Source of the DNA: Glaciecola sp. HTCC2999
Lineage (GTDB): Bacteria; Pseudomonadota; Gammaproteobacteria; Enterobacterales; Alteromonadaceae
Reading direction: 5' to 3'
Assembly (NCBI RefSeq): GCF_000155775.1
Contig: NZ_DS989811.1
Location: 316,914 to 380,913 of the forward strand
DNA length: 64,000 bases
Of the stretch, positions 25,979 to 36,012 are shown one piece after another. How positions within the stretch are numbered: the first letter of the stretch is position 1; every line of letters begins with the position of its first letter. The position numbers and the translations under genes are program-made. The notes beneath the pieces are model-generated. The model saw only the letters and a list, made by a program, of their open reading frames with translations, had not been told where the DNA came from and searched no databases.

Positions 25979-27343
25979 TTAATCGTTAAATTGACGTACG
26001 ATGTTGTTGATAACCTCTTTTGCATCACCAAAAATCATTCGTGTATTATCTTTGAAGAACAAGGGGTTATCTACACCAGCAAAGCCTGAAGACATACTAC
26101 GTTTGATAACAAACACGTTTTTAGCTAAATCTGCATTAATGACAGGCATACCATAAATTGGGCTACCTTCCAGTTCACGTGCTGCCGGATTAACGACATC
26201 ATTAGCACCAATGACAATCGCAATATCAAAGTTTTCCATCCGAGGATTCACTTCATCCATTTCTAATAATAAATCATATGAAACATCTGCTTCTGCTAAT
26301 AATACATTCATGTGGCCTGGCATACGCCCCGCAACAGGGTGAATACCATAGACTACCTCGGCATCATTTTTTTCTAACAGTTCTTGTAATTCTTTCATTG
26401 CATGTTGTGCTTGAGCAACTGCCATTCCATAACCAGGGATAACTAAAATAGACTGCGCCGCCTCAAAAACATAAAATGCATCTTCGGCACTGATCGGTTT
26501 AATTTCACCTTCGACCACAATTTCGTTGGTTACTACTTCTTGGAAACCACTCGTGAGCACGTTGATTAATGAGCGATTCATCGCCTTACACATAATATTC
26601 GTAAGAATAATACCGCTGGCTCCTACCAGAGCTCCTGCGACAATTAAAAGGTTATTTTCAAGGGCGAAACCAGCTGCACAGGCGGCTAAGCCCGAATAAC
26701 TATTTAATAAAGAAATGACTACGGGCATATCTGCACCACCAATGGGTAATACCACCATCACCCCGATGGCTAGTGCCAATACAATTACCACAACAATAAA
26801 GAATAGCGAAGAGGGATTTAGCACATACAAGCTACTGAATAGTATTGTTGCTGCAATCAATCCATAATTAGCGATAGCTTGTTGATTAAAAACGATAGGT
26901 TTACCGGAAACTCGCTCGGATAATTTGCCCCATGCGACTAATGATCCTGAAAATGTGACTGAACCTATGATTAAGGCAATGACACTTATGCTTGCAATCC
27001 CACTAGATAGCTCTGAGGCGACCATCGCAGCTATCGCTACTGCAGCACTGGCTAAACCACCCACACCGTTAAAGAGTGACACTAACTCTGGCATGCCTGT
27101 CATTTCAACTTTTTTGGAGACATAGACCCCGACGGCTGAACCCGCAAGAATGCTGACCATGATCCATCCATATGACACGATATTTTGGTCCATTAAGGTC
27201 ACAATAATGGCAACTAGCATCGCGAGCCCTGAAAGCATATTGCCTTTTCGGGCTGTCGCAGGGTTGCCTAATAGTTTGAGACCAAAAATAAATAAAGCTG
27301 CGGCAATGACATACACAATATTGATTAATATTAAATTATCCAT
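25979..27343 (-). CDS. pntB: Proton-translocating NAD(P) transhydrogenase subunit beta
   Basis: A 454-residue inner-membrane protein of full length. About nine hydrophobic segments fill residues 1-270. The NADP(H)-binding domain III follows (VIPGYGMAVAQAQHAMKELQ, GIHPVAGRMPGHMNVLLAEA, VIGANDVVNPAARE, and the C-terminal KRSMSSGFAGVDNPLF). With the alpha subunits it uses the proton gradient to drive NADPH formation from NADH. It is third in the pntAA-pntAB-pntB operon. Position inside the PHA cluster suggests NADPH supply for PhaB. Confidence 0.97.
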   Translation of the reverse strand: MDNLILINIVYVIAAALFIFGLKLLGNPATARKGNMLSGLAMLVAIIVTLMDQNIVSYGWIMVSILAGSAVGVYVSKKVEMTGMPELVSLFNGVGGLASAAVAIAAMVASELSSGIASISVIALIIGSVTFSGSLVAWGKLSERVSGKPIVFNQQAIANYGLIAATILFSSLYVLNPSSLFFIVVVIVLALAIGVMVVLPIGGADMPVVISLLNSYSGLAACAAGFALENNLLIVAGALVGASGIILTNIMCKAMNRSLINVLTSGFQEVVTNEIVVEGEIKPISAEDAFYVFEAAQSILVIPGYGMAVAQAQHAMKELQELLEKNDAEVVYGIHPVAGRMPGHMNVLLAEADVSYDLLLEMDEVNPRMENFDIAIVIGANDVVNPAARELEGSPIYGMPVINADLAKNVFVIKRSMSSGFAGVDNPLFFKDNTRMIFGDAKEVINNIVRQFND

Positions 27344-27355
27344 AAATTTGTCTCC

Positions 27356-27631
27356 TTACTTCTTTTTGAACATGGCAAGCATGCGGTCAGTCACTAAGTA
27401 TCCACCTACCACATTGACTGTCGCACAAAACACAGCAATGACACCTAGCACGGTGGCAGCAGTACCAGAATCATTTCCAGCCAGAACAATAGCCGCTAAA
27501 ATAGTAATGCCTGAGATAGCATTGGCACCTGACATTAATGGCGTGTGCAAAGTTGCAGGGACTTTTTGAATCAATTCAAAACCTAAGAAAATGGCTAACA
27601 TGAGAATGAATAGTAAATAAATAGCGATCAT
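27356..27631 (-). CDS. pntAB: NAD(P) transhydrogenase subunit alpha part 2 (membrane part)
   Basis: A 91-residue protein with three hydrophobic segments, matching the separate membrane part of the alpha subunit in three-subunit transhydrogenases (FELIQKVPATLHTPLMSGAN is the family signature). In E. coli this part is fused to the NAD-binding domain. Its start overlaps the stop of the upstream alpha part 1 gene by four bases. Twelve bases separate it from pntB. Confidence 0.95.
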   Translation of the reverse strand: MIAIYLLFILMLAIFLGFELIQKVPATLHTPLMSGANAISGITILAAIVLAGNDSGTAATVLGVIAVFCATVNVVGGYLVTDRMLAMFKKK

Positions 27632-28782
27632 ACAGTTTTCTCCAAATCAATATTGTGGTGTTTACGGATCACTGGATTGACAATATTGCCAGCATGGGTG
27701 ATGACACAGCTTTGTAAAATGTCATCAGTTAAATCTAAGTTCACCGTGTTCGTTTCTTTGTCAGCAAATTCACTGATCAAATTAAGCATATTGTTGGCAT
27801 ACATTTGACTGGCATCTTTAGCAACCATGCAGGGCCAGTTGCCATTACCTACTAAGTAAACGTTTTGTTTTAATACCGTCTTGCCTGCGACCGTTCCTTC
27901 TACATTTCCACCATTTTCAGCAGCCATATCAACAATCACACTGCCAGGTTTCATTTTACCAACAGTCTCTTTACTAATTAATTTCGGTGGTTTACGACCA
28001 AATAATTGTGCTGTAGTGATCACGATATCTGAATCTGCAATACAAGCTTCTTGCGCAGCTTGCTGCTTAGCCATTTGTTCGGGGGTCAGTTCGGTGGCGT
28101 AACCTTGTTCAGTTTGGGCCGTTTGTCCCAAATCAATCTCTAGAAACTTACCACCGAGTGATTTAACTTGTTCGGCAACCACTTCACGGGTATCAAACGC
28201 AGTCACGGTTGCGCCCAAGCGCTTAGCTGTAGCGATGGCTTGTAGACCTGCAACACCAGCTCCAATCACGAATACTTTCGCCGATTTAATGGTGCCTGAT
28301 GGGGTCATCATCATGGGTAATATAGTATTTAATTGTTGCATGCCGATGCTTACCATCGAATAACCGGCGAGACTTGCTTGGGAGCTCAACGCATCCATTT
28401 TTTGGCAACGACTTGAACGGGGGATCATTTCCACACTAATACTCGTTTGCCCTGAGTCGGATAGAGCGGTGAGATAATCTAATTCATTAAAGGGATCTAG
28501 GAAACTAATCAAACATGCTTGGGATTTGCATAGTTTAACGTCTGCTAAAGGGAGTTTATTGACGGTAATCACAAAATCGCCAGCAGCGAGAATGCTCTCA
28601 CGCGAGGTGACTATCGCACCTGCGGCTTCATAAGCATCATCGGAAATGAAGATATGATCTCCTAGTCCACTTTCTACAACGATATCAAGACCTAATAATG
28701 TATAAGCTTTGATATTACTAGGCATTAACGCACAGCGTTTTTCATCCTGTTTGATCTCTTTTGGAAATGCAATGGTTGTCAT
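27628..28782 (-). CDS. pntAA: NAD(P) transhydrogenase subunit alpha part 1 (NAD-binding)
   Basis: A 384-residue soluble domain I protein with alanine-dehydrogenase/PNT folds. It begins FPKEIKQDEKRCALMPSN, carries the central nucleotide-binding motif VIGAGVAGLQAIATAKRLGA, and has a RxQxD-loop-region segment (SAKVFVIGAG context after STIKSAK-type residues). It binds NAD(H) on the cytoplasmic side and docks on the membrane subunits encoded by the next two genes. The split arrangement is the Rhodospirillum type. It starts the operon; AGGAGG-like sequence lies before the ATG. Confidence 0.96.
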   Translation of the reverse strand: MTTIAFPKEIKQDEKRCALMPSNIKAYTLLGLDIVVESGLGDHIFISDDAYEAAGAIVTSRESILAAGDFVITVNKLPLADVKLCKSQACLISFLDPFNELDYLTALSDSGQTSISVEMIPRSSRCQKMDALSSQASLAGYSMVSIGMQQLNTILPMMMTPSGTIKSAKVFVIGAGVAGLQAIATAKRLGATVTAFDTREVVAEQVKSLGGKFLEIDLGQTAQTEQGYATELTPEQMAKQQAAQEACIADSDIVITTAQLFGRKPPKLISKETVGKMKPGSVIVDMAAENGGNVEGTVAGKTVLKQNVYLVGNGNWPCMVAKDASQMYANNMLNLISEFADKETNTVNLDLTDDILQSCVITHAGNIVNPVIRKHHNIDLEKTV

Positions 28783-28922
28783 CTATACCTCCTTTTCTAA
28801 TTTAAATTCGAGCGCAAGCAAACCTAGTTATCTTTTACAACAACTAAAAGTAAAGTGGTGTCACCATAAGGACTCACTTAAATCGCATCTTATCGATATT
28901 GACGCGTTTGCTTTTTATATGT

Positions 28923-30704
28923 TTACAAGCGTTTTAACACATATTTCCCCGGCGCTGGGTAAAGCGTGGGATAGTCTTTGTGTGAACCAGGCTTAAGTGC
29001 CTTGGTGTGTTTGCTTGATTTTTGGTCTAGCCATGTATGCCAATCGTTCCACCAGGAACCGGCATGCTCAGTTGCACCGCTAAACCATTCTTCTGCGTCG
29101 TTAGGGAGGTTATTATTTAGCCAATGTGGGTACTTGCCCCCATTGATTGGGTTGATGACGCCTGCTAGGTGGCCTGAACCAGCTAATACAAAGCGTTTAT
29201 CTCCAGATACATATTGTAATCCTTGGTAAGCTGACTTCCATAACACGATATGATCAGCCATCGTTGCGAGGAAATACACTGGGACGTCAATGTTTGACAA
29301 ATCAATGCCTACACCGTCAATGACCCAGGCATTCGGATCTTTCAACTTATTTTCCCAATAGGTGTTACGCAAGTATTGCTTGTAACACGCTGCAGGAATG
29401 TTGGTTGAATCAGAATTCCAATATAAAATATCAAATGGAGCAGGATCTTTGCCCTGTAAATAATTTTTGATAAAGAATGACCAAAATAGACTGTTTTCTC
29501 TGAGTAAACTAAATGAAAGACCGAGGATCCGACCATCAAAGATCCCTTTGATATCAGCATTATTCTCGATCATCGGTAACATTTCTTCAGATAAATAATT
29601 TCCAATTTCACCCGGTTCAGAAAAGTCTAACAAGGTCGTGAGTAGAGTTAACGAAGCAATGCGATTATCACCTTTGCTGCGTAGGTAAGCCGTTGTCACT
29701 GAGCTGAGTGTGCCACCGACACAAAAACCCGTTAAGTTGACTTGTTTTGCTTTAGCTATAGCACACACCGCATCGAGTGCCGCTATGGGGCCTTTTTTCA
29801 TATAATCAGTAAAATCTGTGTCAGCAAGTTCAGCATCAGGGTTTACCCAAGAGATCATGAATACATCATTACCTGCGTCAAGTAGCGCTTTGACCGCTGA
29901 TTTTTGTTCGTCTAAATCGAGCACGTAATATTTATTAATAAACGGGGGTACAAATAAAAACGGTAATTCGTTGGTGTGTTCTACTGTTGGATGATAATGA
30001 ATCAATTCAATTAATTCATTTTTATATATGACCTCACCGGGAGTGGTTGCGAGATTTTCACCTACTGTGAAAGCGTCGGGATCGGTTTGAGTAATTTTAA
30101 ATGCTTCTAAGGGGGACTTTTCCAAGTCTTCCATAAAGTTTTGCATGCCCTTGAGGATGCTTTCACCATTCGACTTTAAAATATCTTCACACACTTCTGG
30201 ATTAGTCAGGACGTAGTTAGTCGGGGAAACAGAGTTGATATATTGGCGAGTGTAAAACTTGATTTGATCCGCTGTTTTTACATCTTTGAAATCCATCGCA
30301 TCAACAATATTTTCGATCATTTGTGAATTTAATAAATATGCTTGCTTGAGATAGTTAAATACGGGGTTTTCTTGCCACTCATCATGGCCAAAGCGGCGAT
30401 CAGAACGCGGCTCAGTAATGACTGGCTGGGCAGCTTCACCCATCATCGCCATGCTAGCTTGTTGCCATAATGCAGATTGTTTTTCCATGAATGAGATTTG
30501 CGATTGGAGTAATTTCGCAGAATCAATCTCCACTTTATCTGACATTAGCGAGATAAGTTTGTTAGGATCAAAGATCGAAGCAACGTTGGAGATTTTGGCA
30601 TCGTCAGTGGCTTGTTTAGATAAAATATCTTGTACCATCGCATTAAATACTTGGCTGTATTTGTTAATGCTTTGAAGTATTTCCTCGTGCTCACTTTGTC
30701 CCAT
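28923..30704 (-). CDS. phaC: Class I poly(3-hydroxyalkanoate) synthase
   Basis: A 593-residue polymerase. The N-terminal PhaC_N region (about 70-240) is followed by an alpha/beta hydrolase core with the lipase-like box GFCVGGTL holding the catalytic Cys, the Asp in ATMADHIVLWKSAYQG and the His in GSGHLAGVINP. It links (R)-3-hydroxyacyl-CoA units into storage polymer at the granule surface. Class I is indicated by length and absence of a phaE partner. The ATG at 30704 is preferred over an upstream TTG because AGGCAAGA precedes it. It is separate from phaR by the transhydrogenase operon, all on the same strand. Confidence 0.96.
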   Translation of the reverse strand: MGQSEHEEILQSINKYSQVFNAMVQDILSKQATDDAKISNVASIFDPNKLISLMSDKVEIDSAKLLQSQISFMEKQSALWQQASMAMMGEAAQPVITEPRSDRRFGHDEWQENPVFNYLKQAYLLNSQMIENIVDAMDFKDVKTADQIKFYTRQYINSVSPTNYVLTNPEVCEDILKSNGESILKGMQNFMEDLEKSPLEAFKITQTDPDAFTVGENLATTPGEVIYKNELIELIHYHPTVEHTNELPFLFVPPFINKYYVLDLDEQKSAVKALLDAGNDVFMISWVNPDAELADTDFTDYMKKGPIAALDAVCAIAKAKQVNLTGFCVGGTLSSVTTAYLRSKGDNRIASLTLLTTLLDFSEPGEIGNYLSEEMLPMIENNADIKGIFDGRILGLSFSLLRENSLFWSFFIKNYLQGKDPAPFDILYWNSDSTNIPAACYKQYLRNTYWENKLKDPNAWVIDGVGIDLSNIDVPVYFLATMADHIVLWKSAYQGLQYVSGDKRFVLAGSGHLAGVINPINGGKYPHWLNNNLPNDAEEWFSGATEHAGSWWNDWHTWLDQKSSKHTKALKPGSHKDYPTLYPAPGKYVLKRL

Positions 30705-30940
30705 GGTCTTTTCTTGCCTATGCAGTAAGATGGTCAATATGTAACCATACTAGAAATTACTGTATAGCTTGTCTATAACATTACGACTAGAGTGTTACAA
30801 CGATACTGTTACTATTAAGTTAATAGATAATTAATGTACTGTGTGTTGGTATTTTTAATTTAAAATAGTCTTATGTTTATCAATAATTTAGTCGCTTTTG
30901 TTAATATGCGAAATGTAAATATTAGAATGAGAAAAAAATC

Positions 30941-33247
30941 TTGCTAAAAAGTATATCCGGCTGGTTTAAAGCGCATTTCTGGCCCTTGACTATTGTGATG
31001 TTCACATTAATAGCTGCGTATTTGTTGTATTTAGATGCGTTGATTAAGCCCCATTTTTCTGGCAATAAATGGCAAGTACCTGCTCAAATTTATGCCCGTC
31101 CTTTGACATTTAGCATCAAAGAAGAAATTACTCAAAAAGAAATTATTGATGAGCTCAAACTACTCGGATATCGGCGTCAATCGACCGTCACGAATGTTGG
31201 TGAATATGCCGTTGGGCGGAACTCATTAGTGGTTTATCGGCGGGCATTTGATTTTGCCGATGGATACGCGGCACAACGACATGTTCGAATTCAATGGCAA
31301 GAAGGGCGTATCAGCGCTATTAATGATTTAGATACAAATCATTCCTTACCTCAATTGCGCTTTGAGCCTTGGTTGGTTACTAGACTCGTGCCGGGCAGTC
31401 GAGAGGACAGGATGTTGGTTACGCTAGATGAAGTGCCAGTGATCCTGACCGAAGCCTTGATCATGGTAGAAGATCGCAGTTTTTATTCTCATTGGGGAGT
31501 GAACCCCATCGGCATTGCCCGTGCTTTGATGGCCAATATCAGTGCCGGTCGAAAGGTTCAAGGGGGGTCAACCCTCACTCAACAACTCGTTAAAAACTTA
31601 TATTTAACTCGCGAACAATCTTATACCCGTAAAATTAAAGAAGCGTTAATGGCACTGGTGATTGACGCGCGTTATAGTAAAGAAGCGATTTTACAAGCGT
31701 ATTTGAATGAAGTATTTATAGGACAAAATGGGGGAAAAGCAGTACATGGTTTTGGACTGGCGTCACATTTCTATTTTGACCGTCCGATAAATGAGCTTAA
31801 CCTTCCTGAGATTGCAACTTTGGTAGGCATGCTTAAAGGTCCCTCTTATTATAATCCAAGACGATCGCCAGAACGTGCTCAAATAAGACGTGATTTAGTG
31901 CTTAAAATTCTATTTGATGCAAATAAAATTGGGAAAGAAGCCTATTTAAATGCGGTCAATTCGCCATTAAAAGTTGCCAGTGGAACGAGTTTAGCTAGCG
32001 GAAAACATCCTGCGTTTATGGATCAAGTTTCACGAGAACTGAGTACTATATTAGCTGATCCCAATATTCGCCAATCAGGTTTGAAAGTTTTCACAACGTT
32101 AGATATTAATGCCCAACGCCGCGCTGAGAGAGCCTTATCAACTCGAGTGGCAGCGATAGCGAGTAAGAGAAATATAGGTGCTTTACAGGGGGCGATGGTG
32201 ATCAGCGATATTCGCAGTGGTGGTATTCGTTCCATGATTGGTGATGCCGTTGTGGATACGAAAGGCTTTAATCGTGCGTTGGATGCACGCCGCTCAATTG
32301 GCTCTTTAGTCAAGCCTGCAATTTATTATAATGCTCTACGCGAGCCGACAGTGTATCAACTTGCCAGCATGTTGCCTGATCAAGCGATAGTGATGGAAGA
32401 TCCACAAGGAAAGCGCTGGGCGCCACAAAATGCAGATAAGAAATTTTTAGGTGAAGTACGCTTATTAGATGCGTTGATCAATTCACGTAATTTGCCTGCT
32501 GTACAAGTCGCGTTAGATACTGGTATTGAAAATGTAGTAGATACCCTAGCGGCATTAGGCATCGATGAACCTGTACCCGCGTTACCGGCTATTTCATTAG
32601 GGGCAGTCAATTTATCGGCATTACAAGTCAATCAAATGTATCAAACGCTCGCTAATGATGGCTTATATAGACCCTTACATGCGGTGAGCGCGGTGTTATC
32701 ACCTGACAATGTGTTGTTATGGATGCACAGTGATTACAGTGAGCAGCGCATTGATGAGCGCGTGGCGTATTTATTAAATTATGCATTGCATAAAGTCACC
32801 AAAGAAGGCACAGCAAAACAACTAGGCGCACGTTTTGGTGGGATTAATTTAGCGGGTAAAACCGGTACGACAAATGATTATCGTGATAGTTGGTTTGTAG
32901 GGTTTGACCGGAATTTACTCGCGAGTATTTGGGTAGGGGATGATAATAATGCTAAAACCGGTCTTAGTGGCAGTAGCGGTGCGATGCAAGTCTATATGGA
33001 TTTCCAGGCTCAAATGGAACCAAAGTCATTATCTCGACGTTTCCCTTCAGGTTTAGAAATCGCTCATTTTAATGCTAAGACGGGGGCGCAAATGTTAGCT
33101 GGTTGCCCTGGGAGTATATCATTACCGGCTATTTCATCAGGTTTGAATGAAAAAGTAATGAGTTGTAATGGGGCAGTGGTGCAAAAGCCTAAGCCCGTCA
33201 AACCGAAGAAAAGATCGTGGTGGGAGCGACTCTTAGGGAACCTTTGA
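30941..33247 (+). CDS. mrcB: Bifunctional penicillin-binding protein 1B
   Basis: A 768-residue inner-membrane protein. One membrane helix (about 14-32) is followed by a UB2H-like region, the GT51 glycosyltransferase (EDRSFYSHWGVNPIGIARAL, KVQGGSTLTQQLVKNLYL) and the transpeptidase (RSIGSLVKP with SxxK Ser, SRN, KTGTTNDYRDSWFVG). It polymerises and crosslinks peptidoglycan. It is shorter than E. coli PBP1B (844) because the cytoplasmic N-terminus is short. The C-terminus is a Lys/Pro-rich tail ending KRSWWERLLGNL. Start is TTG; a weak GAGAA lies upstream. Confidence 0.96.
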   Translation: MLKSISGWFKAHFWPLTIVMFTLIAAYLLYLDALIKPHFSGNKWQVPAQIYARPLTFSIKEEITQKEIIDELKLLGYRRQSTVTNVGEYAVGRNSLVVYRRAFDFADGYAAQRHVRIQWQEGRISAINDLDTNHSLPQLRFEPWLVTRLVPGSREDRMLVTLDEVPVILTEALIMVEDRSFYSHWGVNPIGIARALMANISAGRKVQGGSTLTQQLVKNLYLTREQSYTRKIKEALMALVIDARYSKEAILQAYLNEVFIGQNGGKAVHGFGLASHFYFDRPINELNLPEIATLVGMLKGPSYYNPRRSPERAQIRRDLVLKILFDANKIGKEAYLNAVNSPLKVASGTSLASGKHPAFMDQVSRELSTILADPNIRQSGLKVFTTLDINAQRRAERALSTRVAAIASKRNIGALQGAMVISDIRSGGIRSMIGDAVVDTKGFNRALDARRSIGSLVKPAIYYNALREPTVYQLASMLPDQAIVMEDPQGKRWAPQNADKKFLGEVRLLDALINSRNLPAVQVALDTGIENVVDTLAALGIDEPVPALPAISLGAVNLSALQVNQMYQTLANDGLYRPLHAVSAVLSPDNVLLWMHSDYSEQRIDERVAYLLNYALHKVTKEGTAKQLGARFGGINLAGKTGTTNDYRDSWFVGFDRNLLASIWVGDDNNAKTGLSGSSGAMQVYMDFQAQMEPKSLSRRFPSGLEIAHFNAKTGAQMLAGCPGSISLPAISSGLNEKVMSCNGAVVQKPKPVKPKKRSWWERLLGNL

Positions 33248-33284
33248 TAAATTGGTTTTTTTTGTGTTTATTACTGGGTCATGT

Positions 33285-34106
33285 TTATGGTTTGGGTTCG
33301 CGTCGTTTAGGTGTGAGCAGCTCACCTGAACGTTCTCGAGGACTTAGCTTTTGCAAGCGTTTTTGAATAAACGGATCAATATCCCCTTTCTGCTGACACA
33401 CTACAGCTTGTAACGTAAATGCACTGATAGTGGCTAATACTTGGTTGATCCCCTTAGCACAATCCACATCAATCTTAGCATCATGTATTAATTTAGTATC
33501 CTGCATCTGCGCACTTAATGGCACCGTGCCTTTAAATAACCGAGGACTTATTTGTTCTTTGGCATAGGCATTGGCTTGTTCTTGCCTTAGCGCATCGAGT
33601 TCTATCCCTGATCGTTGATTAAAATATTGAGTTATCGCTTGTCTTTGATCACGCTGAAACGCTATTTTAGCCTGCGCTTTTATCATGTCTGTTTGTGCAG
33701 ACTCATCTTTCATCAAAGCGACCTCGGGCTTATCTATGGGGGGTAGCACGTCTACAACTGAGTCCTCTCCAGCGACATTTGATTTTGATGTGTCATTTTT
33801 GATTGTCTCTGGTAACAGCTTAGAAGATTCAATTTTCAATGGTTCATTTAATACCTCTCGAGGAGGTTCAGGTGAAGGGCTCGGCTTTGGCGCTAGAGGT
33901 ATAATGAGCCTGGCATTGAGTATCGGTGGTGCGGTGAGTCGAGGGGTGTCTGGCGGATTTGAAAATGTACTCAGGACTATCAATAGCCCACTATGCAGCA
34001 AGATAGAAAGGATGAACCACGCCCACATATTCGTGCGGCGAACCATAGTGCTTGACCGTTTATGTGCATCAGGTATTGATATGTCATGGTGAATTATCAT
34101 CGTCAT
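33285..34106 (-). CDS. Single-pass membrane protein with TonB/TolA-like proline-rich layout, unknown
   Basis: About 273 residues from the preferred ATG at 34106; the start is uncertain, as no good ribosome binding site is visible. A membrane helix (WAWFILSILLHSGLLIVL) is followed by a proline-rich periplasmic stretch (LAPKPSPSPEPPREVL), a charged region and a C-terminal part with two Cys (DVDCAKG and AVVCQQKGD). The layout resembles TonB or TolA-type spanning proteins, but no TonB C-terminal motif was seen. It is convergent with mrcB, so a cell-envelope role is a reasonable guess only. Confidence 0.6.
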   Translation of the reverse strand: MTMIIHHDISIPDAHKRSSTMVRRTNMWAWFILSILLHSGLLIVLSTFSNPPDTPRLTAPPILNARLIIPLAPKPSPSPEPPREVLNEPLKIESSKLLPETIKNDTSKSNVAGEDSVVDVLPPIDKPEVALMKDESAQTDMIKAQAKIAFQRDQRQAITQYFNQRSGIELDALRQEQANAYAKEQISPRLFKGTVPLSAQMQDTKLIHDAKIDVDCAKGINQVLATISAFTLQAVVCQQKGDIDPFIQKRLQKLSPRERSGELLTPKRREPKP

Positions 34107-34179
34107 GAGGAGTAAGAGAGTGCGTTTATCAATTAGTTCATATTCGGTTGGATCATAGCAAATAAATGCACTTTTTAGA

Positions 34180-34196
34180 TGCACTTATTAAGTGCA
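34180..34196. promoter_or_regulatory. NtrC-type enhancer site upstream of glnK
   Basis: TGCACTTATTAAGTGCA is a perfect 17-bp palindrome with the TGCAC-N7-GTGCA core of NtrC sites. It is about 110 bp upstream of the sigma-54 promoter at 34292. Additional TGCAC half-sites lie nearby at 34168 and 34223. Confidence 0.75.
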
Positions 34197-34291
34197 TTTT
34201 GAACTATTTTGAGAGATATGAGTGCATTAAGAATGTGGAAACCAAACGCCAGTTTAATTTAAATCATTGTTTTTATTGATAAAAATAATTT

Positions 34292-34307
34292 TGGCATAAT
34301 GTTTGTA
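34292..34307 (+). promoter_or_regulatory. Sigma-54 promoter of glnK-amtB
   Basis: TGGCAT-N5-TTGTA matches the -24/-12 consensus TGGCAC-N5-TTGCA at all but two positions, including GG at -24. It lies 43 bases before the glnK start and downstream of an NtrC-type palindrome, giving nitrogen-limitation control. Confidence 0.8.
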
Positions 34308-34340
34308 ATAGGATGTATGAATAATAATTTTTACATTTAG

Positions 34341-34688
<348 letters not shown>

Positions 34689-34699
34689 GGAGAACTAAC

Positions 34700-35938
34700 A
34701 TGGAAACAACATTTGAATTAAGTTACGCACTCGATACATTTTATTTCTTAATCTGCGGTGCATTTGTAATGTGGATGGCAGCTGGTTTTGCTATGTTAGA
34801 AGCCGGACTCGTCCGTTCTAAAAACACGACTGAAATCTTAACTAAAAATATCGCGCTTTATGCGATAGCTTCAATTATGTATATGATTTGTGGTTACTAC
34901 ATCATGTATGGCGGAGCAGGTATCTTCTTAGACGGTATTATGGGTGACGGCGCAACCGGTGTGGCCGAAGATGCAGCGACTTATGCACCATCAGCTGATT
35001 TCTTCTTCCAAGTGGTTTTCGTAGCAACAGCGATGTCAATCGTATCTGGTGCGGTTGCTGAGCGTATGAAGTTATGGGCTTTCTTAGCTTTTACTGTTGT
35101 GATGACAGGCTTCATCTACCCAATGGAAGGTTCTTGGACTTGGAACGGCGCGTCTGTATTTGGCATGTATACGTTAGGTGATTTAGGTTTCTCTGATTTC
35201 GCAGGTTCAGGTATCGTTCACATGGCTGGTGCGTCAGCTGCATTAGCAGGTGTATTAGTACTAGGCGCACGTAAAGGTAAATACACTAAGGACGGTAAAA
35301 TCAATGCAATCCCAGGTTGTAACTTACCATTAGCGACATTAGGTACATTTATTTTATGGATGGGTTGGTTTGGATTCAATGGTGGTTCAGTATTAGCTAC
35401 TGCGACAGTTGAGAGTGCAAATGCAGTAGCCGTTGTCTTTATGAATACTAATATGGCAGCAGCCGGTGGTGGTGTAGCAGCATTGTTACTAGCACGTGTT
35501 CTCTTTGGTAAAGCTGACTTAACTATGGCATTAAACGGTGCATTAGCGGGGCTAGTTGCAATCACTGCTGAACCGTCAACGCCGACACCATTACAAGCGA
35601 CTATCTTCGGTGCTATAGGTGGTGTGTTAGTGGTATTCAGTATCTTATCACTTGATAAGATGAAAATTGATGATCCAGTTGGTGCTATCTCTGTTCACGG
35701 TGTCGTGGGTCTATTAGGTCTATTATTAGTACCAATCACTAATGACGGTTCTTCTTTCTCTGGTCAAATCATCGGTGCATTAACTATCTTTGTATGGGTA
35801 TTTGCAACGAGCATGGTGGTATGGTTAGCGTTAAAAGCAACTATGGGTATCCGAGTTAGTGAACAAGAAGAATATGAAGGTGTGGATGTAAGTGAGTGTG
35901 GCTTAGAAGCTTACCCTGACTTTACTACGTCAAAATAA
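34700..35938 (+). CDS. amtB: Ammonium transporter
   Basis: A 412-residue membrane protein with eleven predicted helices. The Amt signature regions are clear: AMLEAGLVRSKNT, SGIVHMAGASAALAGVLVLG with the pore His, and HGVVGLLGLLLVP with the second pore His. It conducts ammonium into the cytoplasm and is gated by GlnK. It lacks a cleaved signal peptide by appearance, beginning METTFELSYALDTFYFLI. Cotranscribed with glnK; a terminator follows. Confidence 0.97.
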   Translation: METTFELSYALDTFYFLICGAFVMWMAAGFAMLEAGLVRSKNTTEILTKNIALYAIASIMYMICGYYIMYGGAGIFLDGIMGDGATGVAEDAATYAPSADFFFQVVFVATAMSIVSGAVAERMKLWAFLAFTVVMTGFIYPMEGSWTWNGASVFGMYTLGDLGFSDFAGSGIVHMAGASAALAGVLVLGARKGKYTKDGKINAIPGCNLPLATLGTFILWMGWFGFNGGSVLATATVESANAVAVVFMNTNMAAAGGGVAALLLARVLFGKADLTMALNGALAGLVAITAEPSTPTPLQATIFGAIGGVLVVFSILSLDKMKIDDPVGAISVHGVVGLLGLLLVPITNDGSSFSGQIIGALTIFVWVFATSMVVWLALKATMGIRVSEQEEYEGVDVSECGLEAYPDFTTSK

Positions 35939-35976
35939 GTATTCAAATATTATAATAAGAACTATCTAATGTGTGT

Positions 35977-36004
35977 AAAAGCCCTTCTTCGGAAGGGCTT
36001 TTTT
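35977..36004. terminator. Terminator after amtB
   Basis: AAGCCCTT/AAGGGCTT around a CTTCGG loop, preceded by AA and followed by TTTTT, 40 bases after the amtB stop. It may also serve the convergent DUF3422 gene. Confidence 0.92.
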
Positions 36005-36012
36005 ATTGTATG

